Position numbers and translations under genes: made by a program
The notes under the pieces: generated by a model
Told to the model about the DNA's origin: nothing
Database searches by the model: none
Seen by the model: the letters and a program-made list of their open reading frames with translations, nothing else
Shown here: in pieces, positions 1 through 6,991 of the stretch
Position numbering within the stretch: position 1 is the stretch's first letter
Layout: every line of letters starts with the position of its first letter
Assembly: GCA_050186335.1 (NCBI GenBank)
Contig: JBFWYO010000131.1
Location: 1-8,065, forward strand
Length of the DNA: 8,065 nucleotides
Source of the DNA: JBFWYO01 sp050186335
GTDB taxonomy: Bacteria; Pseudomonadota; Alphaproteobacteria; Bin65
Reading direction: 5' to 3'

Positions 1-1742
1 CCACCTTGGCCGATCGGTTGATCCAGGCGTGCGGCGGGCTGACCGATCGCGAAATGCGCGACCAGGTGCTCGATTCGATGGAGCTGGAGCGCGAGCGCGG
101 CATCACCATCAAGGCGCAGACCGTCCGGCTCAGCTATAAGGCCAAGGACGGCAAGACCTACGAACTCAATCTCATGGATACGCCGGGCCACGTCGATTTC
201 TCGTACGAGGTTTCGCGCTGCCTGGCGGCCTGCGAAGGCGCGCTGCTGGTGGTCGACGCATCGCAGGGCGTCGAGGCGCAAACCCTGGCGAATTGCTATT
301 TGGCGATCAACGCCGGGCTCGAAATCGTGCCGGTGCTGAACAAGATCGACCTGCCGGCCGCCGAGCCGGAAAAAATCCGCCAGCAGATCGAAGACGTGAT
401 CGGCATCGACGCGTCCGAAGCGGTGCTGATCTCGGCCAAGACCGGCATCGGCATTACCGATGTGCTGGAAGCCATCGTCACCAAGGTGCCGCCGCCCAAG
501 GGCGACGCCGCAGCGCCGCTGAAGGCGCTGCTGATCGATTCCTGGTATGACTCATATTTAGGCGTCGTCACGCTGGTGCGCGTGAAGGACGGCGAGATCC
601 GCAAGGGCATGAAAATCCGCCTGATGGCCGCGGCCGCCGCGTACGAAGTCGAACAGGTCGGCGTGTTTACGCCGAAGAAGCAGGTACTCGACGTGCTCGG
701 TCCGGGCGAGGTCGGCTACCTGATCGCCAATATCAAGACCGTTTCCGATACCAAGATCGGCGATACGGTGACCGAAGACCGCCGGCCGACCGCCGAGCCT
801 TTGCCCGGCTTCCAGCCCAGCCTGCCGGTCGTGTTCTGCGGCATCTTTCCGATCGACGCGGCGGACTACGAACGGCTGCGCGACAGCTTGCAGAAGCTCA
901 AGCTCAACGATTCGAGCTTCCATTTCGAGCCGGAGACCTCCGCCGCCCTCGGCTTCGGTTTCCGCTGCGGCTTCCTCGGGCTGCTGCATCTGGAAATCAT
1001 CCTCGAGCGGCTGACCCGCGAGTTCAACCTCGAGCTGATCACCACGGCGCCGTCCGTCGTCTATCGGATTCACCTCACCAACGGCGATACGGTCGAACTG
1101 CACAATCCGGCCGACATGCCGGATGTCACGCGCATCGATCACATCGAAGAGCCGTGGATCAAGGCGACCATTATCGTGCCGGACGAATATCTGGGCTCGA
1201 TCCTCAGCCTATGCACCGAGCGGCGCGGCGAGCAGGTCGATCTGACGTATGTCGGCGTGCGCGCGATGGCGGTCTACAAACTGCCGCTCAACGAAGTGGT
1301 GTACGATTTCTACGACCGGCTGAAGTCGATTTCGCGCGGCTATGCCAGCTTCGATTACCAGATGGACGGGTATCGCACGGGCGATCTGGTGAAGCTGTCG
1401 ATCCTGGTCAACGCCGAGCCGGTCGACGCGCTGTCGATGATCGTGCCGCGCACGTCGGCCGAGCAGCGCGGCCGCGCGCTCTGCGAGCGGCTCAAGGAAC
1501 TCATCCCGCGCCACATGTTCCAGATCCCGATCCAGGCGGCGATCGGCGGCAAGGTCATCGCGCGCGAAACGATTTCCGCCATGCGCAAGGACGTGACCGC
1601 CAAATGTTACGGCGGCGACGTCACGCGCAAGCGCAAGCTGCTCGAAAAGCAGAAAGAGGGCAAGAAGCGGATGCGCCAGTTCGGCAAGGTCGATATTCCG
1701 CAGACCGCCTTCATCGCCGCGCTGAAAATGAAGGATAGCTAG
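1..1742 (+). CDS. lepA: Elongation factor 4 (LepA), 5' end cut by window edge
   Basis: Translational GTPase that binds the ribosome and is associated with back-translocation or remodelling of stalled or mis-positioned ribosomes; cytosolic or membrane-peripheral. The reading frame is open at the left edge: the first complete codon gives Thr of the GKST P-loop, so roughly the first 20 residues, including the AHIDHG part of G1, lie outside. Visible GTPase motifs are the ERGITI switch I segment, DTPGHVDF (G3, 177-200), NKID (G4, 339-350) and SAKTG (G5, from 432). Domain II follows, then the two EF-G-like domains, and finally the EF4-specific C-terminal domain, recognisable by GGKVIARE, the YGGDVTRKRKLLEKQKEGKK stretch and the FIAALK end. 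The 578 residues seen plus the missing start fit the usual ~600. TAG stop at 1740-1742. A weak GC hairpin (GCGCA/TGCGC, 1744-1755) follows but is not a convincing terminator. The family call is certain; only the start is missing. Confidence 0.98.
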   Translation, partial: TLADRLIQACGGLTDREMRDQVLDSMELERERGITIKAQTVRLSYKAKDGKTYELNLMDTPGHVDFSYEVSRCLAACEGALLVVDASQGVEAQTLANCYLAINAGLEIVPVLNKIDLPAAEPEKIRQQIEDVIGIDASEAVLISAKTGIGITDVLEAIVTKVPPPKGDAAAPLKALLIDSWYDSYLGVVTLVRVKDGEIRKGMKIRLMAAAAAYEVEQVGVFTPKKQVLDVLGPGEVGYLIANIKTVSDTKIGDTVTEDRRPTAEPLPGFQPSLPVVFCGIFPIDAADYERLRDSLQKLKLNDSSFHFEPETSAALGFGFRCGFLGLLHLEIILERLTREFNLELITTAPSVVYRIHLTNGDTVELHNPADMPDVTRIDHIEEPWIKATIIVPDEYLGSILSLCTERRGEQVDLTYVGVRAMAVYKLPLNEVVYDFYDRLKSISRGYASFDYQMDGYRTGDLVKLSILVNAEPVDALSMIVPRTSAEQRGRALCERLKELIPRHMFQIPIQAAIGGKVIARETISAMRKDVTAKCYGGDVTRKRKLLEKQKEGKKRMRQFGKVDIPQTAFIAALKMKDS

Positions 1743-1923
1743 CGCGCAACTGCGCATTCTTCGGGCAATTTATCGCCGCCGTAAACCGAATATTAATCGC
1801 GCTTCGGACGTGCGGGAGGCCTGCGTGCCGATCGACCCGAGCGGGATGCGCTTAAGCCATTCTTCACCGGCCCTGGGGTAGACATGATCGCGCGCGCCTT
1901 GATCCGCCGCCGAGGCCAGCCCC

Positions 1924-3735
1924 ATGCCCCGCAACCGCAACGCCGGACTAAAACCCGCCGCCCTCGAGATGTCCGGTACGGCACATGCGCGGCGCGCGGT
2001 GTGGCTGCTGTCGGCGCTGGCCGCCGTCATCGTCTGCGGCGTTTGGATCGCGGTGTGGCGGTTGCATGCCGACGAGCGCGCCTCGCTGGTCGATGATCTG
2101 CGCCGCGATACCCAGCATGCGGCGCACGCTTCGGCGGATCACATCGCGCATCTTATGGCGACCGTCGATCAGACGCTTCGCTATGCCCGACTTGATTATG
2201 AGCGCGATCCAGCGAACTTCAATTTTGGGTTCTGGCTCGATCACGTTCCGGCGATCCAGAAGATCAGCCCGCAATTCAGCTGGATCGACGCGCGTGGTCT
2301 CGTACGCGCCAGCTCCATGGGTCCGATGGCGCTTGGCGTCTCGGTCGCCGACCGGGAGCATTTCAAGGTTCATCTGGCGGCGGATACCGGCGAGATGTTC
2401 ATCAGCGCGCCGCTGATCGGCCGGACGACCGGCAAACTGTCGATGCAGCTGAGCCGCCGGATCAACGACGTGAAAGGGCAATTCGACGGCGTGCTGGTGT
2501 TCTCCATCGATCCGAACGTGCTCGCCGATTTCTTTCAAACCATGCGTATCGGCAAGTTTGGCCATGTCGTTCTGCTCGGGCCGGACGACCTCGTGCGCGC
2601 CCATGCGGCGCCGAACGGGGCGCCATCGCTCGTGTCGCGAACGATGCAGACTCTGACCCATGCGGAGTTCGCACCGAACGGCCCGGTACGCAGCCTGTTC
2701 GGCGACGGCGAAGTCGTCCGCGTCGTCGCTTCGGTGCCTGGCTACAAGTTGCGCGTGGTCGCCGAAGCCGTGATTGCCGACGCGTGGGCGCATAACGCCC
2801 GTTGGCGCGATGGCGTGCTGTTCGGCGCCGCGTTCATCAGCGTGGTGGTTGTCATCGTGCTCGCGGCAATCGCAATGCAGATGCGCGCGATCGGCCGCGC
2901 GCGCGACGATCTGCAGCTCAACAATCGGAAGCTGGCCGAGGCGAACACCCGCGCCACTTCCGCGCTCGACGCCAAATCGCGCTTCCTCGCCAATGTCAGC
3001 CACGAACTGCGAACGCCGCTGAACGCCATCATCGGCTTCTCCGAGATGATGACCAAGGGGTTCAGCGGCGGAATGAACGCGCGCCAGGCGGATTATGTCG
3101 AACACATTCACGCCAGCGGGCAGCATCTGCTGTCGCTGATCAACGACGTGCTGGCGCTCTCGCGCCTGGAACTGCGCGGCTATGAGGTTTCGTTGCAGCC
3201 GGTCGATCCCCGGCAGCCGATCGCCGACGCGCTTCGAATCCTGTCGATCAAGGCGCTGCAGAAGGGCGTCGAGCTGGCGCTCGAGCTGTCCGATGCCTTG
3301 CCGCGCGTGGCGGCGGACGAGCGCGCGTTCAAGCAGGTCCTGCTCAACCTTCTGTCGAACGCCATCAAGTTCACGCCGAAGGGCGGCAAGGTGGTGCTGG
3401 CGGCCGAAGCCGAACCGTCCGGCGAGGTGGCGTTTACGGTTACCGATACCGGCATCGGCATACCCGAGCGCGAACTTCAGCGGATATTCGAGCCGTTCCA
3501 CCGCGTCGACGGGGAAGGCGAAGGCAATGCGGAGGGGACCGGCCTCGGGCTGACGATCAGCCTGGGCCTGATGGCGCTGCAAGGCGGCAGGCTCGAGATT
3601 TCCAGCGAGGTGGGCAAGGGGACCAGCGTTCGTGCGGTTCTTGCGCGCTGGCAGGCATCCGCGCAGGACGCCGCACAAGACGTTTCGCGGACGCCGCCGG
3701 CGGATCGCGCGCTGCAAGCCGACGCGGCAGCCTGA
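1924..3735 (+). CDS. Membrane sensor histidine kinase with periplasmic Cache-like sensor domain
   Basis: Two-component sensor kinase of 603 residues. Helix TM1 (about 25-46) and TM2 (about 297-319) bracket a ~250-residue periplasmic region whose pattern (FGFWLDHVPAIQKIS, VADREHFK, DTGEMFISAPLIGR, LVFSIDPNVL) resembles double-Cache/PDC ligand sensors. After TM2 comes a short helical linker (320-345) without an obvious HAMP or PAS domain. The HisKA domain carries phospho-acceptor His360 in SHELRTPLNAIIGFSEMM. The HATPase domain has an N box (NLLSNAIKF, Asn479), G1 (DTGIGIP, 508-514), an F box (IFEPFHRVD, 521-529) and G2 (GTGLGL, 538-543). An Ala/Asp-rich tail (about 577-603) follows. All catalytic motifs are intact, so it should be an active kinase. 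No receiver domain is fused and no response regulator is adjacent, so it is an orphan here. The start at 1924 has a modest GAGG 9 nt upstream; ATG at 1969 is a possible later start. The signal sensed is unknown. Confidence 0.93.
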   Translation: MPRNRNAGLKPAALEMSGTAHARRAVWLLSALAAVIVCGVWIAVWRLHADERASLVDDLRRDTQHAAHASADHIAHLMATVDQTLRYARLDYERDPANFNFGFWLDHVPAIQKISPQFSWIDARGLVRASSMGPMALGVSVADREHFKVHLAADTGEMFISAPLIGRTTGKLSMQLSRRINDVKGQFDGVLVFSIDPNVLADFFQTMRIGKFGHVVLLGPDDLVRAHAAPNGAPSLVSRTMQTLTHAEFAPNGPVRSLFGDGEVVRVVASVPGYKLRVVAEAVIADAWAHNARWRDGVLFGAAFISVVVVIVLAAIAMQMRAIGRARDDLQLNNRKLAEANTRATSALDAKSRFLANVSHELRTPLNAIIGFSEMMTKGFSGGMNARQADYVEHIHASGQHLLSLINDVLALSRLELRGYEVSLQPVDPRQPIADALRILSIKALQKGVELALELSDALPRVAADERAFKQVLLNLLSNAIKFTPKGGKVVLAAEAEPSGEVAFTVTDTGIGIPERELQRIFEPFHRVDGEGEGNAEGTGLGLTISLGLMALQGGRLEISSEVGKGTSVRAVLARWQASAQDAAQDVSRTPPADRALQADAAA

Positions 3736-3755
3736 TTACGCGATTTGCGGTTCCG

Positions 3756-4052
3756 TCAGTCGTCGCGCCGCCGCCGCCGGCGGAAAACGATCGCGAACAC
3801 CAGCCCGAAAAAGAACAGTACGATGCAAGCGGGTGCAGCCATCATCGGAGTATAAATATACTCTTTGATGAACGGCACTTTCTCGACCAACTCGCGAAAG
3901 CCAATGGCGCTATTTTCGTGCAGCTTGGACCACAGTGTGCCGAACGAAATGAGCTGGAATGTTCCCGTATCGATGATCGTCACCACATCCCACGCCAGCG
4001 CGGCGACGGCGCAGAACAACAGGATCATTCCGATGAAGCGTCCGATAATCAT
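3756..4052 (-). CDS. Small two-helix membrane protein, function unknown
   Basis: Hypothetical inner-membrane protein of 98 residues. Helix 1 spans about 6-26 and helix 2 about 69-90, separated by a ~42-residue loop with mixed charge (WSKLHENSAIGFRELVEKVP). The protein ends in six consecutive arginines plus DD, which by the positive-inside rule puts the C-terminus in the cytoplasm; Arg5 before helix 1 suggests the N-terminus is also inside, giving a periplasmic loop. I associate this layout with small uncharacterised rhizobial membrane proteins, but assign no function. ATG at 4052 is preceded by a purine-rich GAGGGCGGA ribosome site. It converges on the histidine kinase gene with 20 bp between stops, so they are not co-transcribed. 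A 6-bp dyad (4070-4085) lies just upstream of the start. The arginine run is encoded by a GCC/GCG-rich tract that could be length-variable. The ORF is supported by its clean hydrophobic pattern, absent from the opposite frames. Confidence 0.8.
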   Translation of the reverse strand: MIIGRFIGMILLFCAVAALAWDVVTIIDTGTFQLISFGTLWSKLHENSAIGFRELVEKVPFIKEYIYTPMMAAPACIVLFFFGLVFAIVFRRRRRRDD

Positions 4053-4069
4053 TCCGCCCTCGATTGCAA

Positions 4070-4085
4070 CATGTACCTTTACATG
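4070..4085. promoter_or_regulatory. Inverted repeat upstream of the small membrane protein gene
   Basis: A perfect dyad CATGTA-CCTT-TACATG sits 18 nt upstream of the leftward ATG at 4052. It could be an operator or a small hairpin in the 5' leader of that gene. Six-bp arms are short, so chance is possible. No regulator family is recognisable from it. Confidence 0.3.
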
Positions 4086-4224
4086 GACGCCGATGCGCCG
4101 ATTGGCCGCGCCGGAACCATATCAGGTCGGGCGTCGATGCGGAATCCCCGCGGAACCTCAGACGCCGGCGCGAAATCCCAGGAATTCCGCTGATTTCGGG
4201 CCGACCGCCGCCGCGATCAGGCGC

Positions 4225-4253
4225 TTGGCGCAGCCCAACTCGCTTGGTATGGT
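4225..4253 (+). promoter_or_regulatory. Promoter-like sequence for tRNA-Ser
   Basis: TTGGCG (4225-4230) and TATGGT (4248-4253) are separated by 17 bp, each matching 4 of 6 bases of the sigma-70 consensus. Predicted transcription start is near 4260, about 16 nt before the mature tRNA 5' end. A small perfect hairpin (GCCCTT-TGC-AAGGGC, 4258-4272) lies at the predicted start and leader, just ahead of the tRNA. Positioning is right for a stable-RNA promoter, but this is by eye only. Confidence 0.45.
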
Positions 4254-4275
4254 GCGCGCCCTTTGCAAGGGCAAG

Positions 4276-4365
4276 GGATGGGTGGCCGAGCGGTCGAAGG
4301 CGCACGCCTGGAAAGTGTGTATACGTGAAAGCGTATCGTGGGTTCGAATCCCACCCCATCCGCCA
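4276..4365 (+). tRNA. tRNA-Ser(GGA)
   Basis: Complete class II tRNA, 90 nt including an encoded CCA. Acceptor stem GGATGGG (4276-4282) pairs fully with CCCATCC (4355-4361), followed by discriminator G4362 and CCA 4363-4365. The D stem is GCC/GGC. The anticodon stem CACGC/GTGTG encloses loop CTGGAAA, giving anticodon GGA, which reads UCC and UCU serine codons. A long variable arm (ATACG/CGTAT stem) is diagnostic for Ser, Leu and bacterial Tyr tRNAs. The T arm is GTGGG-TTCGAAT-CCCAC (4338-4354). Every stem pairs, with one G-T pair in the anticodon stem, so the gene should be functional. Serine tRNA genes are known integration targets; no duplicate of its 3' end was seen in the window. Confidence 0.98.
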
Positions 4366-4408
4366 CGCAGTCTGTCGAACACCTCCGTGCGCTTTCGTGG
4401 CGCGTAAG

Positions 4409-4432
4409 AAAGCCACGTTTTGCGTGGCTTTT
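4409..4432 (+). terminator. Intrinsic terminator of tRNA-Ser
   Basis: AGCCACG (4411-4417) pairs with CGTGGCT (4423-4429) around loop TTTTG, with flanking AA/TT extending the stem and a T run (4429-4432) after it. It lies about 45 nt after the CCA end, the expected place for rho-independent termination of the tRNA transcript. Confidence 0.85.
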
Positions 4433-4789
4433 GCATATCTCGGCGAGGCGGTGCGGACTGGAGAATTTATCGTTAGGCAATTTTCCCGTGTTTCCAGTCA
4501 AACTTTCTCCGGCAGTGCTCAATGTAGTCCGCTAGAAGGCCCTAGAGCCAGGGCCGCAACAATCTGCTCTTCACTAGCCGTCCATTGATGGGCGGTGCGT
4601 CTCCCTCGTTGGAGCGGACTCCATCCAATTCTGGAGGAGTTTTTGGAATTCAGGTCATTAAGCAGAACGTTGAAACGCCTTGTCGCACGTTCGACGAATC
4701 GACGGCAAATACTCTGAGCTTCGATCGTCTGGGAAGTGACGCGGGAACTATGCGACTGAAACGATGACGAATTGTGGAAGCAGGAAGCA
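4433..4789. other. Long intergenic region, no recognisable gene
   Basis: About 360 bases between the tRNA terminator and the next terminator. Short open frames occur on both strands (for example 4585-4767 plus and 4519-4794 minus), but none has a good ribosome site, a known motif or convincing composition. Visible elements are a perfect inverted repeat GGCCCT-N6-AGGGCC (4538-4555), a 9-bp direct repeat GGCGGTGCG (4447-4455 and 4591-4599), and GCGGACT at 4453-4459 and 4614-4620 with its reverse complement at 4526-4532. These may be chance. The region is visibly richer in A/T than the core genes to its left. It could be decayed sequence at an island edge, but no integrase or transposase remnant is identifiable. 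Confidence 0.5.
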
Positions 4790-4825
4790 AACAAGGGGGA
4801 GCATTGGATCGATCTCCCCCTTGTT
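4790..4825 (-). terminator. Terminator of the oxygenase/binding-protein operon
   Basis: A perfect 12-bp stem, AACAAGGGGGAG (4790-4801) with CTCCCCCTTGTT (4814-4825), encloses a 12-nt loop containing GATCGATC. It begins about 21 nt after the leftward stop codon (4847-4849). On the minus strand the stem is followed by TTTGC, a short U tract, so it should terminate the leftward operon. The stem is strong; the weak tail lowers certainty slightly. Confidence 0.8.
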
Positions 4826-4846
4826 ATCGAGAACAGGCTGAAAGGC

Positions 4847-5821
4847 TTACTTTTTCTCAGCCAGGAATTTGGTCGTGTAAACTTTATCTGTATCGATTGG
4901 TGTCTTGATCAGTTCAAGATCAATTAGGGTTTTCATTAGGGAATCCCAGCCCGCCTTGGTGGAATAACCCACACCGTTCTTCTTGGTGTCCTCGCTGTCG
5001 AGCAGCGTCAATACCGCCGGCAGCTTGAGCTTGTTGAACTTGTTGTCGAGCGACGGCTGGGCCTTGATGACGAGCTGATAGGCCTCTTCCGGGTTGGCTT
5101 TGGCATATGTCCATCCGCGCACAAACGCGCGGGTGAAACGGGCAACAAGATCCGGATTTTTCTTGATCGTCTCGGCGTTGACGATCAGCCCGGAGCTGTA
5201 CATGGGGAGCCCGACATCGCGAAACAGAATCCAATCCATTTCGATCCCTTCGGCGATCGGACGGATGCCGTCGTTGAAGAAGAACGCGACACCGGCATCG
5301 ATGCGTCCGGCAATGATCAGTTGTGCAATTGCCAGATCCGCCGGTACTTCGTTGATCTTGCTGTTATCGATCTTTTGAATCTTCGAAACCGCGCGCCACT
5401 GCCGCTCGACAGCGCTTTTCAGCTGCAGACCGAGGCGCTTGCCGTAGAGGTCCTTGAGGTTCTTTATCCCCGATTTCTTCGGGAACACGATGGCTGAGGG
5501 GCTGCTCTGCAAAATCACCGCAGTTGTGACCACGGGTAGATCGCGCGAATAGGCTAACATCGCTTGGTCAGCGGTCGCGTAACCAAAATCGGCGTCGCCG
5601 GTGCCGACCAGCTTGACGGTCACGCTCGACCCCTCGCCGGGCATGATGCGCACATCAATATTCGCTTCCTTAAAGAAGCCCTTTTGTTGCGCCACGAAAA
5701 TGCCCGAGTGCTCCGTCCCAAACACCCAGTCAAGTCGTAACGAAACCTTGTCCTCCGCCTGCGCCAGCGAAGCGGCGCAGGCGAGTCCAAACACGCTCGC
5801 GAAAATTGCCATGCGTTTCAT
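4847..5821 (-). CDS. ABC transporter substrate-binding protein, NMT1/THI5 (SsuA/ThiY-like) family
   Basis: Periplasmic solute-binding protein of 324 residues that would deliver a small organic ligand to an ABC importer. The N-terminus MKRMAIFASVFGL...SLAQA is a typical signal peptide with likely cleavage after AQA (residue 22). The mature protein opens with the family hallmark SLRLDWVFGTEHSGIFVAQQKGFF, continues with DVRIMPGEGSSVTVKLVGTGDADFGYA (57-82) and keeps the two-lobe pattern, including SSPSAIV (106-112), LKDLYGKRLGLQ and SGLIVNAETIKKNPDLVARF. Relatives bind thiamine pyrimidines, taurine/alkanesulfonates, nitrate or other small compounds; the ligand here is unknown. Start 5821 is chosen because AGGAG (5829-5833) sits 7 nt upstream and the signal peptide then begins properly; an in-frame start at 5869 would add 16 residues without such a site. 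It lies 53 bp downstream of the oxygenase gene on the same strand, probably co-transcribed. No permease or ATPase gene follows; a terminator does. Confidence 0.93.
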   Translation of the reverse strand: MKRMAIFASVFGLACAASLAQAEDKVSLRLDWVFGTEHSGIFVAQQKGFFKEANIDVRIMPGEGSSVTVKLVGTGDADFGYATADQAMLAYSRDLPVVTTAVILQSSPSAIVFPKKSGIKNLKDLYGKRLGLQLKSAVERQWRAVSKIQKIDNSKINEVPADLAIAQLIIAGRIDAGVAFFFNDGIRPIAEGIEMDWILFRDVGLPMYSSGLIVNAETIKKNPDLVARFTRAFVRGWTYAKANPEEAYQLVIKAQPSLDNKFNKLKLPAVLTLLDSEDTKKNGVGYSTKAGWDSLMKTLIDLELIKTPIDTDKVYTTKFLAEKK

Positions 5822-5828
5822 TTCAGTA

Positions 5829-5833
5829 CTCCT
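5829..5833 (-). promoter_or_regulatory. Ribosome binding site fixing the binding-protein start
   Basis: AGGAG on the minus strand, 7 nt before ATG at 5821. It supports that codon over the longer in-frame option at 5869. Confidence 0.8.
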
Positions 5834-5874
5834 GTTTTTGTGCCCATATCCCGTAAACCCTTGACCCATCCAGG

Positions 5875-6930
5875 CTAGTAAGTCGGCGCAATACCGCCGT
5901 CGATCTTACGCGCGGCGAGAATCTTGGCCCGCCAATGTGCACCGGCCGTTGTTGTCGCATAACGCGGTGGGTTCGTCGCGCTCGCGCAACCCTCAAAACA
6001 GCGTACTTCAACATCGTGATTGGGAATTTGGAAATACGCAACCGAAAGCCGCGTTGCGGTCGTCCGCACGTCTTCGGGCGGATTGACAACGCGGTGAATG
6101 GTCGAAACCCAACGGTCATTCGTCCAACGCATCAAGAGGTCGCCGATATTGATCAGAAATCCCTTGTCCACCTGTGGCGCGTCGATCCATTCGCCGCCAC
6201 GGCGAACCACTTGGAGGCCGCCCGGGGCTGCCTCAGTGCGCAGGATGGTGAAGGCGCCATAGTCGGAATGCGCCCCAGCTCGGATTTGCCCGGCCGCCGG
6301 TTTGGTCGCTTGCGCCGGATAATATACAAGGCGCATCGTGCTTACATGTCGGTCGATTTTGCGGGCAAAGAAATCCTCCGGCAAGTCCAGCGCCAGAGCG
6401 AATATGCGCGCAAGCTGCTGAGACAGTTTTTCCATTGCCACATAATAATTCGTGACAGCGGCACGAAATCCCAGGGGCCGTACGGGCCATAGATTGGTGT
6501 GGAAATGAAGCGGTCCGAACCCGTCGCGCCAGTAGGCGCCATCGCCAGTCGTCACCGGGCCAATGGCAAAACTCTCTTGCAGATCGGCAGGAACACTCAC
6601 TCCCATCGTATTGCCAAGACTTTGATCGGCAAGACTATTGTAACCTCGGCTAACGCCCGGACCCGGACGGACGACTCGCATCTTCTCTTCGCGCGGCAGC
6701 GCGAAAAAGGCGCGGCCCTCGCCGTAGATGGTCGAGATCGTCGCATCATCCACGCCGTGACCGACGATACCGAAGAATCCGACTTCTTCACACGCGCGAG
6801 CAACGGCACGAACGACACTTCGCCGCTGTGCCGCATCTCCGTTGGAAAATAATGCGAGATCGATGATAGGAATTTCCGCGGTGGCCGAAGCCGCGCGTTC
6901 GCGGTTTGGAACGAAATCGTCATTCGACAT
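5875..6930 (-). CDS. 2-oxoglutarate/Fe(II)-dependent oxygenase, isopenicillin N synthase-like family
   Basis: Non-haem iron oxygenase of 351 residues, cytosolic, expected to oxidise a small molecule with O2 and usually 2-oxoglutarate. The N-terminal DIOX_N region starts at IPIIDLALF (20-28) and contains ACEEVGFFGIVGHGV (46-60), a near-universal signature of this family. The C-terminal jelly-roll carries the iron ligands His221 and Asp223 (in GAHSDYGAFTIL) and His279 (TIHRVVNP). RLS (294-296) is the R-x-S motif that binds the 2-oxoglutarate carboxylate, so 2-oxoglutarate use is likelier than the cosubstrate-free chemistry of true isopenicillin N synthase. All catalytic residues are intact and the length is normal. 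ATG at 6930 is preferred because AGGA (6937-6940) lies 6 nt upstream; a GTG at 6945 would overlap that site. It heads the leftward operon with the binding protein and diverges from the LLM oxidoreductase. The substrate is unknown, and an antibiotic-synthesis role should not be inferred from the family name. Confidence 0.93.
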   Translation of the reverse strand: MSNDDFVPNRERAASATAEIPIIDLALFSNGDAAQRRSVVRAVARACEEVGFFGIVGHGVDDATISTIYGEGRAFFALPREEKMRVVRPGPGVSRGYNSLADQSLGNTMGVSVPADLQESFAIGPVTTGDGAYWRDGFGPLHFHTNLWPVRPLGFRAAVTNYYVAMEKLSQQLARIFALALDLPEDFFARKIDRHVSTMRLVYYPAQATKPAAGQIRAGAHSDYGAFTILRTEAAPGGLQVVRRGGEWIDAPQVDKGFLINIGDLLMRWTNDRWVSTIHRVVNPPEDVRTTATRLSVAYFQIPNHDVEVRCFEGCASATNPPRYATTTAGAHWRAKILAARKIDGGIAPTY

Positions 6931-6934
6931 GCGA

Positions 6935-6942
6935 TTTCCTTT
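6935..6942 (-). promoter_or_regulatory. Ribosome binding site of the oxygenase gene
   Basis: AAAGGAAA on the minus strand, with AGGA 6 nt from ATG at 6930. It decides between ATG at 6930 and the in-frame GTG at 6945, which would place this motif inside the coding region. Confidence 0.75.
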
Positions 6943-6991
6943 CACATTGCGTTGCTTTGGAAGGTTTCTTCCTCAAAATTAAAGTTGTGAT

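Noticed and set aside
1744..1755. GCGCA-AC-TGCGC as a lepA terminator
   Set aside because: The stem is short with a 2-nt loop and there is no T run after it.
1948..3717. 589-codon open frame on the minus strand
   Set aside because: It lies wholly antisense to the histidine kinase, is Arg/His/Gln-rich without motifs, and arises from G/C third-position bias of the real gene.
4171..4198. CGAAATC-N14-GATTTCG inverted repeat before the tRNA promoter
   Set aside because: Seven-bp arms with a long spacer, no T tail and no nearby start it would obviously control; recorded but not called.
4158..4588. Several open frames across the tRNA and its terminator
   Set aside because: They read through a fully paired tRNA-Ser gene; their peptides are translations of tRNA sequence.
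4447..4620. Direct repeat GGCGGTGCG and three GCGGACT/AGTCCGC copies as an attachment site or array
   Set aside because: Copies are only 7-9 bp, unevenly spaced and unrelated to the tRNA 3' end; chance is adequate.
4519..4794. Minus-strand 91-codon frame (and plus 4585-4767) as a possible integrase or transposase remnant
   Set aside because: No recognisable catalytic or DNA-binding motif in any frame, no ribosome site, and no terminal inverted repeats.
5875..6930. Role in beta-lactam antibiotic biosynthesis from the isopenicillin N synthase likeness
   Set aside because: The family name covers many oxygenases; no peptide synthetase or other beta-lactam genes are nearby, and the context is uptake and catabolism.
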